Assembly (NCBI GenBank): GCA_024709425.1
Contig: JANJWS010000057.1
Coordinates: 1 to 56,231, forward strand
Length of the DNA: 56,231 nucleotides
DNA from: Thiobacillus sp.
Lineage (GTDB): Bacteria > Pseudomonadota > Gammaproteobacteria > Burkholderiales > Thiobacillaceae
Direction of reading: 5' to 3'
Shown: piece by piece, positions 1 to 8,043 of the stretch
Layout of the letters: every line of letters starts with the position of its first letter
How positions within the stretch are numbered: position 1 is the first letter of the stretch
Position numbers and translations under genes: made by a program
Notes under the pieces: generated by a model
Seen by the model: only the letters and a program-made list of their open reading frames with translations
Databases searched by the model: none
Told to the model about the DNA's origin: nothing

Positions 1-1
1 C

Positions 2-247
2 TCCCCCGCCCGCTCGGTGGTGGTGGAAGCCTGCGTCGGCAGCGGCAAGACCTGGCTGCTGGTGTCGCGCATGATCCGCCTGCTGCTGGCGGGGGCGGCG
101 CCTTCGGAGTTGCTGGCGATCACGTTCACGCGCAAGGCGGCGCAGGAAATGACCGACCGGCTGCACGAATGGCTGCGGGTGCTGGCGCCGGCGGACGATG
201 CGACGGTGAGTGAATTTCTGCACGGGCGCAGGGTGCCGGAACCCTGA
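2..247 (+). pseudogene. Truncated 5' copy of the AddA/RecB-like helicase gene
   Basis: Bases 1-240 repeat bases 1461-1700, near the 5' end of the intact helicase gene, in the same reading frame but with scattered differences. It encodes the Walker A region (CVGSGKT here, CAGSGKT in the intact gene) and the following ITFTRKAAQEM block. Similarity stops after the codons for RVPE, and a stop codon follows at 245-247. The copy therefore keeps about 75 residues of a 1094-residue protein and cannot be a working helicase. Its start lies outside the window. It and the intact gene flank a toxin-antitoxin pair, which suggests the pair arrived together with, or caused, the partial duplication. Because the two copies differ at several bases, this is unlikely to be a simple assembly repeat, though a junction between strain variants remains possible. 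Confidence 0.75.
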
Positions 248-335
248 GGTGGGAGCGATGGCGTTTTGCACACCGACCATATGGTTTACCCACCCTGCCA
301 GTGATATTCTTACCAAGTATTACAGGAGATCGTTC

Positions 336-581
336 ATGGAAACAACATCCGTAACCAGCAAGGGGCAGGTCACCATTCCCAAATCCTTGCGTCAGCAACT
401 GGGCATCCGTCAGGGCAGCAAGGTGGAATTTTCGCTGGTTGACGATCATGTGGAGCTGCGGGTGCGCAGCTCGCCTACCGAGGTGGTCACCAGCGGATTT
501 GGCATGTTAAGCAGCCGCAAGCGTGCCGTGCCCGCAGATTTTGACCCTGCCACCCTGCTTAATCCATCGCCCAAAAAATGA
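336..581 (+). CDS. vapB: AbrB/MazE-type antitoxin (VapB-like)
   Basis: This 81-residue protein opens with the swapped-hairpin AbrB motif (VTSKGQVTIPKSLRQQLGI, residues 6-24), a DNA-binding fold shared by MazE and many VapB antitoxins. The acidic, proline-containing C-terminus is where such antitoxins usually grip their toxin. The ATG at 336 has an AGGAG ribosome-binding site at 324-328; longer in-frame readings from 210 lack one and run through the truncated helicase copy. Its stop overlaps the start of the PIN-domain toxin gene as ATGA. By analogy with the family, the antitoxin-toxin complex is expected to repress this operon. The 270-335 leader is visibly richer in A+T than the surrounding helicase DNA. 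Confidence 0.85.
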   Translation: METTSVTSKGQVTIPKSLRQQLGIRQGSKVEFSLVDDHVELRVRSSPTEVVTSGFGMLSSRKRAVPADFDPATLLNPSPKK

Positions 582-994
582 TCGGGCTGGATACCAATGT
601 GCTGGCCCGCTATTACATTGCGGACAAGGCCGATGCCGAGGCGCAACGCCAACATGAGGCCGCGCGCCGGCTGATTGAATCGGGTCAGGCGTTAATGGTG
701 TGCAAAACCGTAGCGCTGGAGCTGGAATGGGTGATGCGCGGCTATTACGGCTTCAGTCCGGAGGAAATCGCGCGTGTATTTCACCATCTTCTCAGTCTGG
801 ATCATGTCACGGTGGAAGACCGTGAAACGCTATTGCAGGCACTGGCGCAGAGCGAAGCCGGGCTGGAAATGGCCGACGCCTTGCACCATGCGAGTTATCG
901 CGGCTGCGATAGCATGGCTTCGTTCGACCACCAGAAATTTGCCCGCCGGGTAAAGCGTCTGGGGCTGATGCCCCGCGTTGTTGTACCTGACTGA
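578..994 (+). CDS. vapC: PIN-domain ribonuclease toxin (VapC family)
   Basis: This 138-residue protein has the PIN-domain acidic residues expected of a metal-dependent ribonuclease: an aspartate in the opening MIGLDTNVLARYY, a glutamate in the ALELEWVM helix, an aspartate in EMADALHHA and a final one in MASFDHQKFA. VapC toxins cleave RNA, commonly initiator tRNA or rRNA, and are held inactive by the cognate antitoxin. The start overlaps the antitoxin stop by four bases, so the two are translationally coupled. The pair sits between the broken and intact copies of the helicase gene, a typical accessory insertion. The target RNA cannot be read from the sequence. Confidence 0.88.
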   Translation: MIGLDTNVLARYYIADKADAEAQRQHEAARRLIESGQALMVCKTVALELEWVMRGYYGFSPEEIARVFHHLLSLDHVTVEDRETLLQALAQSEAGLEMADALHHASYRGCDSMASFDHQKFARRVKRLGLMPRVVVPD

Positions 995-1428
995 GCAATG
1001 TTGTCGCGGCATATTGAAGCCGCTGACTTCGCCCTACGCTTGAACCTAACGGGCATGGCTTGTTGCCACCCCTGACCATGAAACCGGCTATGCCCGTTTC
1101 CCTCTCCCCATCCCTCCCGCAAGCGGGCGAGGGGGACACGGAACCGCTTCGCGATGTTTCACGCCAAGAACCTCAGTTGACCGCTCTATACCCTTTCGAA
1201 CATCGGATGAACGCTGACTTTTCTGCTTTCGATTGCCGTCACCTGTTGGGTGAGAGCGCTACACGCCCGCTGGCACGCCTGCTCACGCGCCTGCCTCTGC
1301 ACCCGCAAGGGGCGGGCCATGGCTGTAAAGCCGCTAAAGCGGCAACAACCACGCTCTCGTTGCTTCGCGGCAGCCACGCGATCCGACGCACCAACGGGCG
1401 CATCCAACTGCGGTTTCTAGGTTGAATC
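995..1428 (+). other. Intergenic region between the toxin gene and the helicase gene
   Basis: No convincing gene is present. The region has a hairpin-prone stretch near 1085-1130 (CCCTCCCGCAAGCGGGCGAG), a copy of the 55-base hairpin element at 1300-1354, and the upstream region of the helicase gene. Short open frames here look like chance, and the longest simply translates the repeat. Confidence 0.6.
1300..1354 (+). repeat. 55-base dispersed hairpin element, copy A
   Basis: It begins CACCCGCAAGGGGC and continues into a nested hairpin: an outer arm at 1319-1326 pairing imperfectly with ACAACCAC at 1345-1352, and a perfect inner stem GCCGCT (1330-1335) with AGCGGC (1338-1343). The same element lies inside the helicase coding sequence (copy B) and, inverted, near 29 kb (copy C). 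The inner stem differs between A and B at both paired positions, so the pairing is preserved. Confidence 0.8.
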
Positions 1429-4400
1429 ATGCCCAACCCCTTTGACACCGCCACCGCCCTCTCCCCCGCCCGCTCGGTGGTGGTGGAAGCCTGCGCCGGC
1501 AGCGGCAAGACCTGGCTGCTGGTGTCGCGCATGATCCGCCTGCTGCTGGCGGGGGCGGCGCCGTCGGAGTTGCTGGCGATCACCTTCACCCGCAAGGCGG
1601 CGCAGGAAATGACCGACCGGCTGCACGAATGGCTGCGGGTGCTGGCGCTGGCGGACGAGGCGACGGTGCGCGAGTTTTTGCGCGAGCGCAAAGTGCCGGA
1701 GGACGAGATCGACGCGCTGCTGCCCCGTGCACGGGGGCTGCTGGAAACCGTGCTGACGGCGCAGCCGGGGCCGACGGTGACGACGTTTCACGGCTGGTTT
1801 CTCGATCTCCTGAAGCGCGCGCCGCTGGAGGCGGGATTGCCCTGGGGTGCGCCGCTGCTGGAGCGCGAGCAGCAATTGCAGCACGAGGTGCGCGACCGGC
1901 TGCTGGCGAAATGGGCGGCAGAGGACTCGCCCGAGGGCGTTGCGTTGCTGGCCTTGCTGGACGACGTGGGCGAACACCGGCTGCGCACGCTGTTGGCGCA
2001 TTTCCTCCAGGCGCGCGCGGAATGGTGGGCGTATACCGCGGATCAGGCGGACCCCGTGGTCTATGCGCTGGCGCAATTGCGGCCGCTGCTCCACCCCGAT
2101 CTGGAGACCGATCCGGTGGCGGCTTTCCAGGCCGACGAGGTCATGCTGGCGCGGGTGAAGCGGGTGGGCCACGCGCTGCTGGAGGGGAGCGATGCCGAGC
2201 GCAGGACGGGTACGGCGATCCTCGACGCGCTGACTGCCCCGGATTTCGAATCCTTGCGCGGACTAATCCTGAAGAAGGATGGCGGCCGGCGCGCGAAGAA
2301 GGCCAATGCGCCGACGGTCAAGGCGATGGGCGAGAACGCGGACCGTTTTCTCGCCGATTACGAGGCGCTGGAAGTCGCACTGGAGCGCGTCGCGGCGATC
2401 GAAATCGACCGCCGCATCTGGGCGCTCAACCGCCACGGCCTGCTGCTCGGCCATGCGTTGCTGGCAGCGTATCAGGACGCCAAGGTGCAGCAGGGGGTGA
2501 TCGACTTCAATGACGCCGAATGGCTGGCCTGCCGGCTGCTGCAGAGCGAGGAACACGCGCCCGGCCTCGCGCTGAAGCTGGACGCACGTTACCGGCACTT
2601 GCTGCTGGACGAATTCCAGGACACCAATCCGCTGCAATGGCAGGCACTGTCGACCTGGCTGCTCGATGCGCGCGACGCCGAGAGCGACATGACGGTGTTC
2701 ATGGTGGGCGATCTCAAGCAGGCGATCTACCGCTTCCGGCGCGGCGAGGCGCGGGTGTTCGCTGCGGCCGCGGCATTCCTGCAGACGCATTTCGACGCCG
2801 CCCGGTTCGCCACCGACATGACGCGCCGGCTGGCGCCGGCGGTGGTGCAGGCGATCAACCCGGTGTTCGCGGCGGTGGACGGCTTCGCGCCGCACACCCA
2901 CGCCCCGGCCAACGCCGCGCGGCCGGGCGCGGTGCGCTGCCTGCCGATCGTCGTGGACAAGGCCGAGGCGGCACCGCCTGGCGGGTTGCGCAACCCGCTC
3001 ACTACGCCGCGCGCCGAGGCGGACGACCGGGCGGTCGACGAGGAAGCGCGGGTCTTCGCCCGCGTGCTGCGCGACGAGGTGCTGGGCCGCTGGGGCGTGC
3101 TGGACCGTACCACCGGCGCTGCGCGCGCCGCCCGTCCGGGTGACGTCATCGCGCTGGTGAGAACCCGCACGCATCTCCATCGCCACGAGCGCGAACTGGA
3201 GCGCGCCGGCATCCCCTTCATCACCTCGCGCCGCGGTGGCCTGCTGCATGCGCTCGAAGCGCAGGATGTCGTCGCGCTGCTGGAAACCCTGCTGCTGCCG
3301 CACGCCGAACTGAAGCTCGCGCACACGCTGAAAAGCCCGCTGTTCGGTTGCGGCGACGACGACCTGCTGCGGGTGTTCGCGCCGCTGCCGGAGGGCGGCC
3401 CGCGCGGCTGGGAACGTCTGAACGCGCTCGCCACGCAGGGCGATTGCCCGCCCGCGCTCCACCCGCAAGGGGCAGGCCGTGGTTGTAAAGGCGCTGAAGC
3501 GCCAACAACCACGCTCGCACGTGCCGCCCGCCTGCTGCACGGCTGGCGCGCGGCCATCGGCACGCTGCCGGTGCACGACCTGCTCGACCGCATCTACTTC
3601 GAGGGCGACCTCGAAGCGCGCTACGCGGCTGCGGTACCCGAAGCCATGCGGCCGCAGGTCGCGGCGAACCTGCGCGCCTTCATGCAGCTCGCGCTGACGC
3701 AGGACGCCGGACGCTATCCCACGCTGGCGGGTTTCATCCGCGAGCTGGCTTCGCTCACCGACGACGCCGACGCTGCGCCCGACGAGGGCCTGGCGGCCGA
3801 CGGCGAAAACGCGGTGCGGCTGTTGACGATCCACGGCGCCAAGGGACTGGAGGCGCCGATCGTCTGGCTGCTCGGCGGCAGCGATCATGCGCGCGGCGAC
3901 AGCCACGCGGTGCTGGCTCCATGGCGACCCGAGGCGCCGCGACCGGCGCATTTTTCCCTCTACGGCAGCCGCGACGAACGCGGCGAGGGGCGTGCCGCGT
4001 GGTTCGCCGAGGAGGAAGCGCTGGCGCAGCGCGAAACCGACAACCTGCTGTACGTGGCGTTAACCCGTGCCGAACAGGGCCTGATCGTGAGTGGCGCGGC
4101 GGACAGGAACGCCTGGCTGCAACGCGTCGCGACGGCCTGGCAGGACATCGATCTGCCGGCTGACCTGCCGGTGGCAGCGGTGCAGGTGGCATTTGGGGCC
4201 GCGCCGCCGCGCCGTATCGATGCGCCGGCCGTGGGACAGCGCATCGCATTGCCGGCTGCCGGTGAGGCGGCTGCCAGCGGCGAGTTCTTCCACGCCTGTC
4301 TTGAACATCACGCGCCGCCGGGCGTGTCGCGGGATCTCGTGGCGCTGGCGGCACGCCTGGGCGTGCAGGATGAAGCGGCGGGCATCGAGGCTGCCGCCCG

Positions 4401-4713
4401 CGCGCTTCTGGCGCGGCCCGAGCTGGCACGTTTTTTCGATCCGGCGCATTACCTCCGTGCGCACAACGAGCGCGCCCTGCTCGACGCCAGCGGCGCGCTA
4501 CGCCGGCTCGACCGCGTGGTGGAATTCGACGACGCGGTATGGGTGATCGACTACAAGACCGGTGCCGACAGCCTCGCGCTATCCGACGCCGAGCTGGCCG
4601 AACGCCACCAGAGCCAGCTCGACGCCTATCGCGGCCTGCTTGCGGCGCTCTACCCGGGCAGGACGATCCACGCCGCGCTGTTGCGCAGCGACGGACGGTT
4701 GGTGGTGGTCTGA
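1429..4713 (+). CDS. addA: AddA/RecB-like UvrD-family helicase-exonuclease
   Basis: This 1094-residue protein is a superfamily 1 helicase with a C-terminal RecB-family nuclease, a type that processes double-strand DNA ends for recombination, normally with an AddB partner (not in the window). Visible motifs are Walker A ACAGSGKT at 21-28, then ITFTRKAAQEM, Walker B LLLDEFQDTNP, GDLKQAIYRFRRGE, LLTIHGAKGLEAPIVWL and LLYVALTRAEQGL. The nuclease motif follows: LDRVVEFDDAVWVIDYKTG (Asp1028, Asp1041, Lys1043), with QLDAYRGLL after it. Residues of about 678-696 are encoded by an inserted copy of a dispersed hairpin element that keeps the frame. The ATG at 1429 has only a weak ribosome-binding site, but homology to the truncated upstream copy begins close to it. 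Confidence 0.88.
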   Translation: MPNPFDTATALSPARSVVVEACAGSGKTWLLVSRMIRLLLAGAAPSELLAITFTRKAAQEMTDRLHEWLRVLALADEATVREFLRERKVPEDEIDALLPRARGLLETVLTAQPGPTVTTFHGWFLDLLKRAPLEAGLPWGAPLLEREQQLQHEVRDRLLAKWAAEDSPEGVALLALLDDVGEHRLRTLLAHFLQARAEWWAYTADQADPVVYALAQLRPLLHPDLETDPVAAFQADEVMLARVKRVGHALLEGSDAERRTGTAILDALTAPDFESLRGLILKKDGGRRAKKANAPTVKAMGENADRFLADYEALEVALERVAAIEIDRRIWALNRHGLLLGHALLAAYQDAKVQQGVIDFNDAEWLACRLLQSEEHAPGLALKLDARYRHLLLDEFQDTNPLQWQALSTWLLDARDAESDMTVFMVGDLKQAIYRFRRGEARVFAAAAAFLQTHFDAARFATDMTRRLAPAVVQAINPVFAAVDGFAPHTHAPANAARPGAVRCLPIVVDKAEAAPPGGLRNPLTTPRAEADDRAVDEEARVFARVLRDEVLGRWGVLDRTTGAARAARPGDVIALVRTRTHLHRHERELERAGIPFITSRRGGLLHALEAQDVVALLETLLLPHAELKLAHTLKSPLFGCGDDDLLRVFAPLPEGGPRGWERLNALATQGDCPPALHPQGAGRGCKGAEAPTTTLARAARLLHGWRAAIGTLPVHDLLDRIYFEGDLEARYAAAVPEAMRPQVAANLRAFMQLALTQDAGRYPTLAGFIRELASLTDDADAAPDEGLAADGENAVRLLTIHGAKGLEAPIVWLLGGSDHARGDSHAVLAPWRPEAPRPAHFSLYGSRDERGEGRAAWFAEEEALAQRETDNLLYVALTRAEQGLIVSGAADRNAWLQRVATAWQDIDLPADLPVAAVQVAFGAAPPRRIDAPAVGQRIALPAAGEAAASGEFFHACLEHHAPPGVSRDLVALAARLGVQDEAAGIEAAARALLARPELARFFDPAHYLRAHNERALLDASGALRRLDRVVEFDDAVWVIDYKTGADSLALSDAELAERHQSQLDAYRGLLAALYPGRTIHAALLRSDGRLVVV
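3460..3514 (+). repeat. 55-base dispersed hairpin element, copy B, inside the helicase gene
   Basis: This copy lies in the open reading frame and is translated as roughly HPQGAGRGCKGAEAPTTT. Its hairpin is the best of the three: outer stem GTGGTTGT (3479-3486) with ACAACCAC (3505-3512), inner stem GGCGCT (3490-3495) with AGCGCC (3498-3503). Compared with copies A and C, the inner stem carries a C-G to G-C swap on both strands. It falls between conserved helicase blocks, where family members usually have a variable linker. Confidence 0.82.
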
Positions 4714-4760
4714 CTGTGTTGTTTCCGGCGCACGCCCCGTGGGGCGTGGTGCCGGTGAAC

Positions 4761-4784
4761 GCTTCCCGGGTGGCCCCGGGAAGC
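4761..4784. terminator. Perfect inverted repeat between two convergent genes
   Basis: GCTTCCCGGG and CCCGGGAAGC form a ten-base-pair stem around a TGGC loop, between the helicase stop at 4713 and the stop of the convergent cytochrome gene at 4795. A smaller hairpin (CACGCCCC/GGGGCGTG) lies just before it near 4731-4748. Neither has a clear T-run, so either could act as a bidirectional transcript-end structure rather than a classical intrinsic terminator. Confidence 0.5.
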
Positions 4785-4794
4785 GCGGCGTGGC

Positions 4795-5265
4795 TTACTT
4801 GAGGAACATGTGCGGGACGTGGCAACCCGTGCAGCTGCTCGGGTTGTTCGGATGCCCCGTTCCGCTGTTGAGTTGCGCGCTGTGGCAGGTGAGGCAGCGG
4901 TCCTTGCCGACGATGTAGCCAATCGCGCCGATGCCGGGGTAGTAGCCGGTGAGATTGGGCTTGGGCAGGCCCAGTTCGGAGCGCGTGTGGGTGCCGTGGC
5001 AGGTGTTGCACTTGACCATCACGTGGGTCATCAGCGAGTTGCTGTGCTGGGTGACCAGGTTGGTGTTGGTCTCGTGGCAGCCGCCGGTCATGCAGGAGTA
5101 CTCGGCCTCGATGGCATAGGTGGTGTCCTCGCCGGGCAGGATGCCGGTGGTGGCCGTACCGCCGCCGCCGCCACCGCCCTTTGCGGCCCACGCCGTCGCA
5201 CCTGCCAGCATCACGCCGGCAAGAAAGACCTTGAACAGCAATGCGAAAGTTCTCGTCAGCATCAT
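4795..5265 (-). CDS. Periplasmic multihaem c-type cytochrome
   Basis: The 156-residue product starts with a Sec signal peptide (hydrophobic LLFKVFLAGVMLAGATAWA) followed by a run of seven glycines. It has three standard haem-binding motifs (CNTCH, CLTCH, CTGCH) and one longer motif, CMTGGCH, with four residues between the cysteines. Additional histidines (THVMVKCNTCHGTH, CTGCHVPH) could be distal ligands, so a tetrahaem protein is likely. It lies 12 bases downstream of the NapA-like molybdoenzyme gene on the same strand, so it is probably that enzyme's electron-transfer partner in the periplasm. The start at 5265 has an AAGGA site about six bases upstream; a second ATG follows immediately at 5262. 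It is not recognisable as NapB or NapC. Confidence 0.82.
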   Translation of the reverse strand: MMLTRTFALLFKVFLAGVMLAGATAWAAKGGGGGGGTATTGILPGEDTTYAIEAEYSCMTGGCHETNTNLVTQHSNSLMTHVMVKCNTCHGTHTRSELGLPKPNLTGYYPGIGAIGYIVGKDRCLTCHSAQLNSGTGHPNNPSSCTGCHVPHMFLK

Positions 5266-5277
5266 TTTGGATTCCTT

Positions 5278-7776
5278 TTATTTCGCCTTGGCCAGTTTCA
5301 CGGCGCAGTGCTTGTAGATGGGTTGGGCGCAGTCCTTGTCGACATAGTTCATGGTCAGCCGGTTGACTGAGACCTGGCGGCCGTTGTTCTGGAGGATGTC
5401 GGTCGGGTCGAGGTCGCCGAAGTGCATGGGGATGAACACTGATCCGGCCTTCACCGTGTCGGTGACCTTGGCCTTGACCGTGATCGACCCGCGACGCGAG
5501 GTGACCGTGACAAGGTTGCCGGTGACGACGCGCAGCGTCTTGGCGTCGGCGCTGCTGATCTCGACGTAGTTCTCCGGCACCATCTCGTGCAGCTGTGCCA
5601 CGCGCTTGGTCTTGGTGCGTGAGTGGAAGTGCTCGATGACGCGCCCGGTGTTGAGCCAGAACGGATAGGTGGTGTCCGGCACCTCGGGCGGCGGCACATA
5701 GTCGACCGCCCAAAGGTAGGCGCGGCTCAGGCCGTCCGGGTCGATCCAGGCGGCGGTCGAGGTCTTGCCGTACTGTGCGCGGTCCCAGTTGGTGTTGAAT
5801 ACGCCGTTGGTGTATAGGCGCTTGCCGCCCAGCACGTTGGCGGGCGTCGATGGCCAGGCGATGCCGTTGTTTGTGGCGAGGTTGGCATAGGTCATGCCGC
5901 TCATGTCACAGATCTTGCCGGTAGACACCTGTTTCCATTCGTTGAACACGGTTTCCGGATCCGCGCTCTTTACCAGCGACTGGCCGGACTTGTCGCGGAA
6001 GCGGACATCCATCGTTGCCAGCTTGTCCGCGACCATCTTGATGATGTCGAGGTCGGAATACGCGCCGTAGGCCGGGCGCAGTTCGTAGCCGACCGGCTGC
6101 ACCGCCTTCACCCCCAGGTTCACGCGGCGCTCCGAGCAGGTATAGGTGCCGGTCTTCTCGCCCCATTGCGCGGCGGGCAGGAAGAGGTCGGCGAAGTGCA
6201 TGGACTCCATCGGGTCGAAGATGTCCTGCACCACCACAAACGGCCGCGACGGGTTACTGAAGCTGAGGTAGCCGTGGTACTTGTTGAGGTCCGGCAGGGT
6301 GACCGAGGGGTTGGTGCAGGCGACCCAGAACACCTTCAGCTGGCCGTTGCGCATCATGTCGACCATGCTGGGAATGGTCGGTTGCAGGTCGCGGTTCGAG
6401 GTGATGACCGTGGTGCTGTGTGCCGGAATCGTGCCGGGCGTCACATTCCACAAGGTTTCCAGTTCGGTGACATGGTTCGGGTTGTAGTAGTTGCGGTAGC
6501 CCGCCAGCGCCGACGAGCCGCCGGTCTCCCGGTTGCTCATCGCGGTGGTCTGGCCGGTGATCGAGAACGGCGCCGAGCCGGGGCGACCGATCTTGCCGGT
6601 GACGAGGTGCATGGCGCAGATCAGGCGCACCGTGTCGGTGGCGCCCATCGACTGGTAGACGCCCTGGATGAACAGCGACCACACTTCGGGCGACTGGCCG
6701 ATCCATTGCGCAGCGGTCTGGATGTCCGCCGCCGGTACACCGGTGATGCCCGATACGTAGGTCGGCGTGTAGGTCGCCACCTTCGCCGCCAGCGCCGAGA
6801 AGTTGCGCGTGTGCGCGTTGATGTAGGCGTTGTCGATCCAGTTGTTGGCGATGAGCTGCTGCAGGATGCCGTTCATCAGCGCGACGTTGGTGCCGGCTTT
6901 CAGCTGCAGGTGCAGGTCGGCACTGCGCGCGGTCTGGGTGCGGCGCGGGTCGACCACGATCAGCTTGGGGGCGCGGGCCGAGCGGCGTGCCCGCACGATG
7001 CGCCGCCACACCTGCGGGTGCATTTCCGCGGGGTTGGTGCCGATGAGGAAGAAGCAGTCGGTGTTCTCGATGTCGTCGTAGCACCCGGGTGGGCCGTCCG
7101 AGCCGAACGTGCTCATGTAACCATACACGGCTGCCGCCATGCACAGACGGGTGTTGGAGTCCATGGTGCTGGTCTTGATCGCGCCCTTGCCGAGCTTGCC
7201 CATCGAGTAGTATTCCTCGATGGTCCACTGTCCGGTGTTGTAGATGCCCACCGAATCAGGGCCGCTGGTGTTGGTCGCCTCGATGATCTTCTGCGCCAGC
7301 AGGGTGGTCGCCTCGTCCCAGGTGATGTTCTGCCAGTTGCCGGCCGCATCGCGCTTCATCGGGTACTTGGCGCGGCTGCCCACGCGCAGGTCCTGGTCAT
7401 GCAGGATCTTGTATTCGTACACGCCCTTGACGCAGATGCGGCCGGCATTGGTCGGGTGCACCGCGTTGCCGCGCACCGCCACGGCCTGGCCCGTTGCGTT
7501 GACGCCGATCTGCAGGCCGCAGCCAACCGAACAGTAGCCGCATACCGAGGTTACCCACTGGGTGACGTTGGCGAAGGTGTCGTCGGCCATCGCGTCCTTG
7601 CCGGTCAGCAGATTGAGAACGCCACCTCCGACGACGGCTTGCGAAGCCAGCAGCGCGCTCCATTTGAGGAAGGTACGCCGTCCGTGGTTGCTGAGCCGGG
7701 GCTCCTGACGGAGCGCCTCGAGTTCGGCCGGGGTGAATAGTCTGACCGCTTTCGGGTCGTCGTCGCGGATTGCCAT
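5278..7776 (-). CDS. NapA-like periplasmic molybdopterin oxidoreductase
   Basis: This 832-residue enzyme has a twin-arginine export signal (RRTFLKWSALL, from residue 33). An N-terminal [4Fe-4S] motif follows: Cys79, Cys82, Cys86 and Cys115. The segment TRLCMAAAVYGYMSTFG around Cys212, followed by GCYDDIENTDCFFLIGTNPAEMHP, matches the region of NapA-type nitrate reductases that carries the molybdenum-ligating cysteine. The bis-MGD-binding C-terminal domain (WLNTGRVIEHFHSRTKTKR onwards) is present. None of napB, napC, napD or napG/H is nearby; the only obvious partner is the downstream cytochrome. Nitrate reduction is the nearest family guess, but other oxyanions or sulfur compounds are possible. 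A GGAGG site precedes the start. The gene is divergent from a two-component system. Confidence 0.85.
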   Translation of the reverse strand: MAIRDDDPKAVRLFTPAELEALRQEPRLSNHGRRTFLKWSALLASQAVVGGGVLNLLTGKDAMADDTFANVTQWVTSVCGYCSVGCGLQIGVNATGQAVAVRGNAVHPTNAGRICVKGVYEYKILHDQDLRVGSRAKYPMKRDAAGNWQNITWDEATTLLAQKIIEATNTSGPDSVGIYNTGQWTIEEYYSMGKLGKGAIKTSTMDSNTRLCMAAAVYGYMSTFGSDGPPGCYDDIENTDCFFLIGTNPAEMHPQVWRRIVRARRSARAPKLIVVDPRRTQTARSADLHLQLKAGTNVALMNGILQQLIANNWIDNAYINAHTRNFSALAAKVATYTPTYVSGITGVPAADIQTAAQWIGQSPEVWSLFIQGVYQSMGATDTVRLICAMHLVTGKIGRPGSAPFSITGQTTAMSNRETGGSSALAGYRNYYNPNHVTELETLWNVTPGTIPAHSTTVITSNRDLQPTIPSMVDMMRNGQLKVFWVACTNPSVTLPDLNKYHGYLSFSNPSRPFVVVQDIFDPMESMHFADLFLPAAQWGEKTGTYTCSERRVNLGVKAVQPVGYELRPAYGAYSDLDIIKMVADKLATMDVRFRDKSGQSLVKSADPETVFNEWKQVSTGKICDMSGMTYANLATNNGIAWPSTPANVLGGKRLYTNGVFNTNWDRAQYGKTSTAAWIDPDGLSRAYLWAVDYVPPPEVPDTTYPFWLNTGRVIEHFHSRTKTKRVAQLHEMVPENYVEISSADAKTLRVVTGNLVTVTSRRGSITVKAKVTDTVKAGSVFIPMHFGDLDPTDILQNNGRQVSVNRLTMNYVDKDCAQPIYKHCAVKLAKAK

Positions 7777-7857
7777 GGATGTCAGTCCTCCGGTTTATTG
7801 GAATGGAGTGCCGGCAGGCCTCGGGAAACATGGAAGGCCGGCCTGTGCAGCGTGTTG

Positions 7858-7894
7858 CTTAAGTCGGGGTTAATCCGGCTTAAGGTCTGTTAAG
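7858..7894. promoter_or_regulatory. Four phased TTAA boxes, likely response-regulator sites
   Basis: CTTAAG (7858), GTTAAT (7869), CTTAAG (7879) and GTTAAG (7889) place TTAA cores 11, 10 and 10 bases apart, one per helical turn. This resembles the direct-repeat boxes bound by PmrA/QseB-type OmpR-family regulators (two TTAA half-sites about one helical turn apart). They lie between the NapA-like gene and the adjacent response-regulator gene, so the regulator may control the enzyme operon, itself, or both. Confidence 0.55.
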
Positions 7895-8043
7895 ACTAAG
7901 AAGTTTTGCAGGGGTGTGACGATGACAAATGTCAGCATCTGGGCGGCAACACAAAAAAAATTTCGCGACAGGGCTCCCCGAGCCGCTTTGGCACGACACA
8001 ATTGCACGGAAAATCCGGAACCCATCGATGGCCTGAACGACGC

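Noticed and set aside
2263-3951. A 562-codon open frame antisense to the helicase gene
   Set aside because: No recognisable motif and complete overlap with conserved helicase blocks on the other strand.
6166-7740. A 524-codon open frame antisense to the NapA-like gene
   Set aside because: Composition typical of a shadow frame in high-GC DNA; the opposite strand encodes a full molybdoenzyme with motifs.
4795-7776. Assignment as a standard nap operon
   Set aside because: napB, napC, napD, napG and napH are absent from the neighbourhood; only the catalytic subunit resemblance remains.
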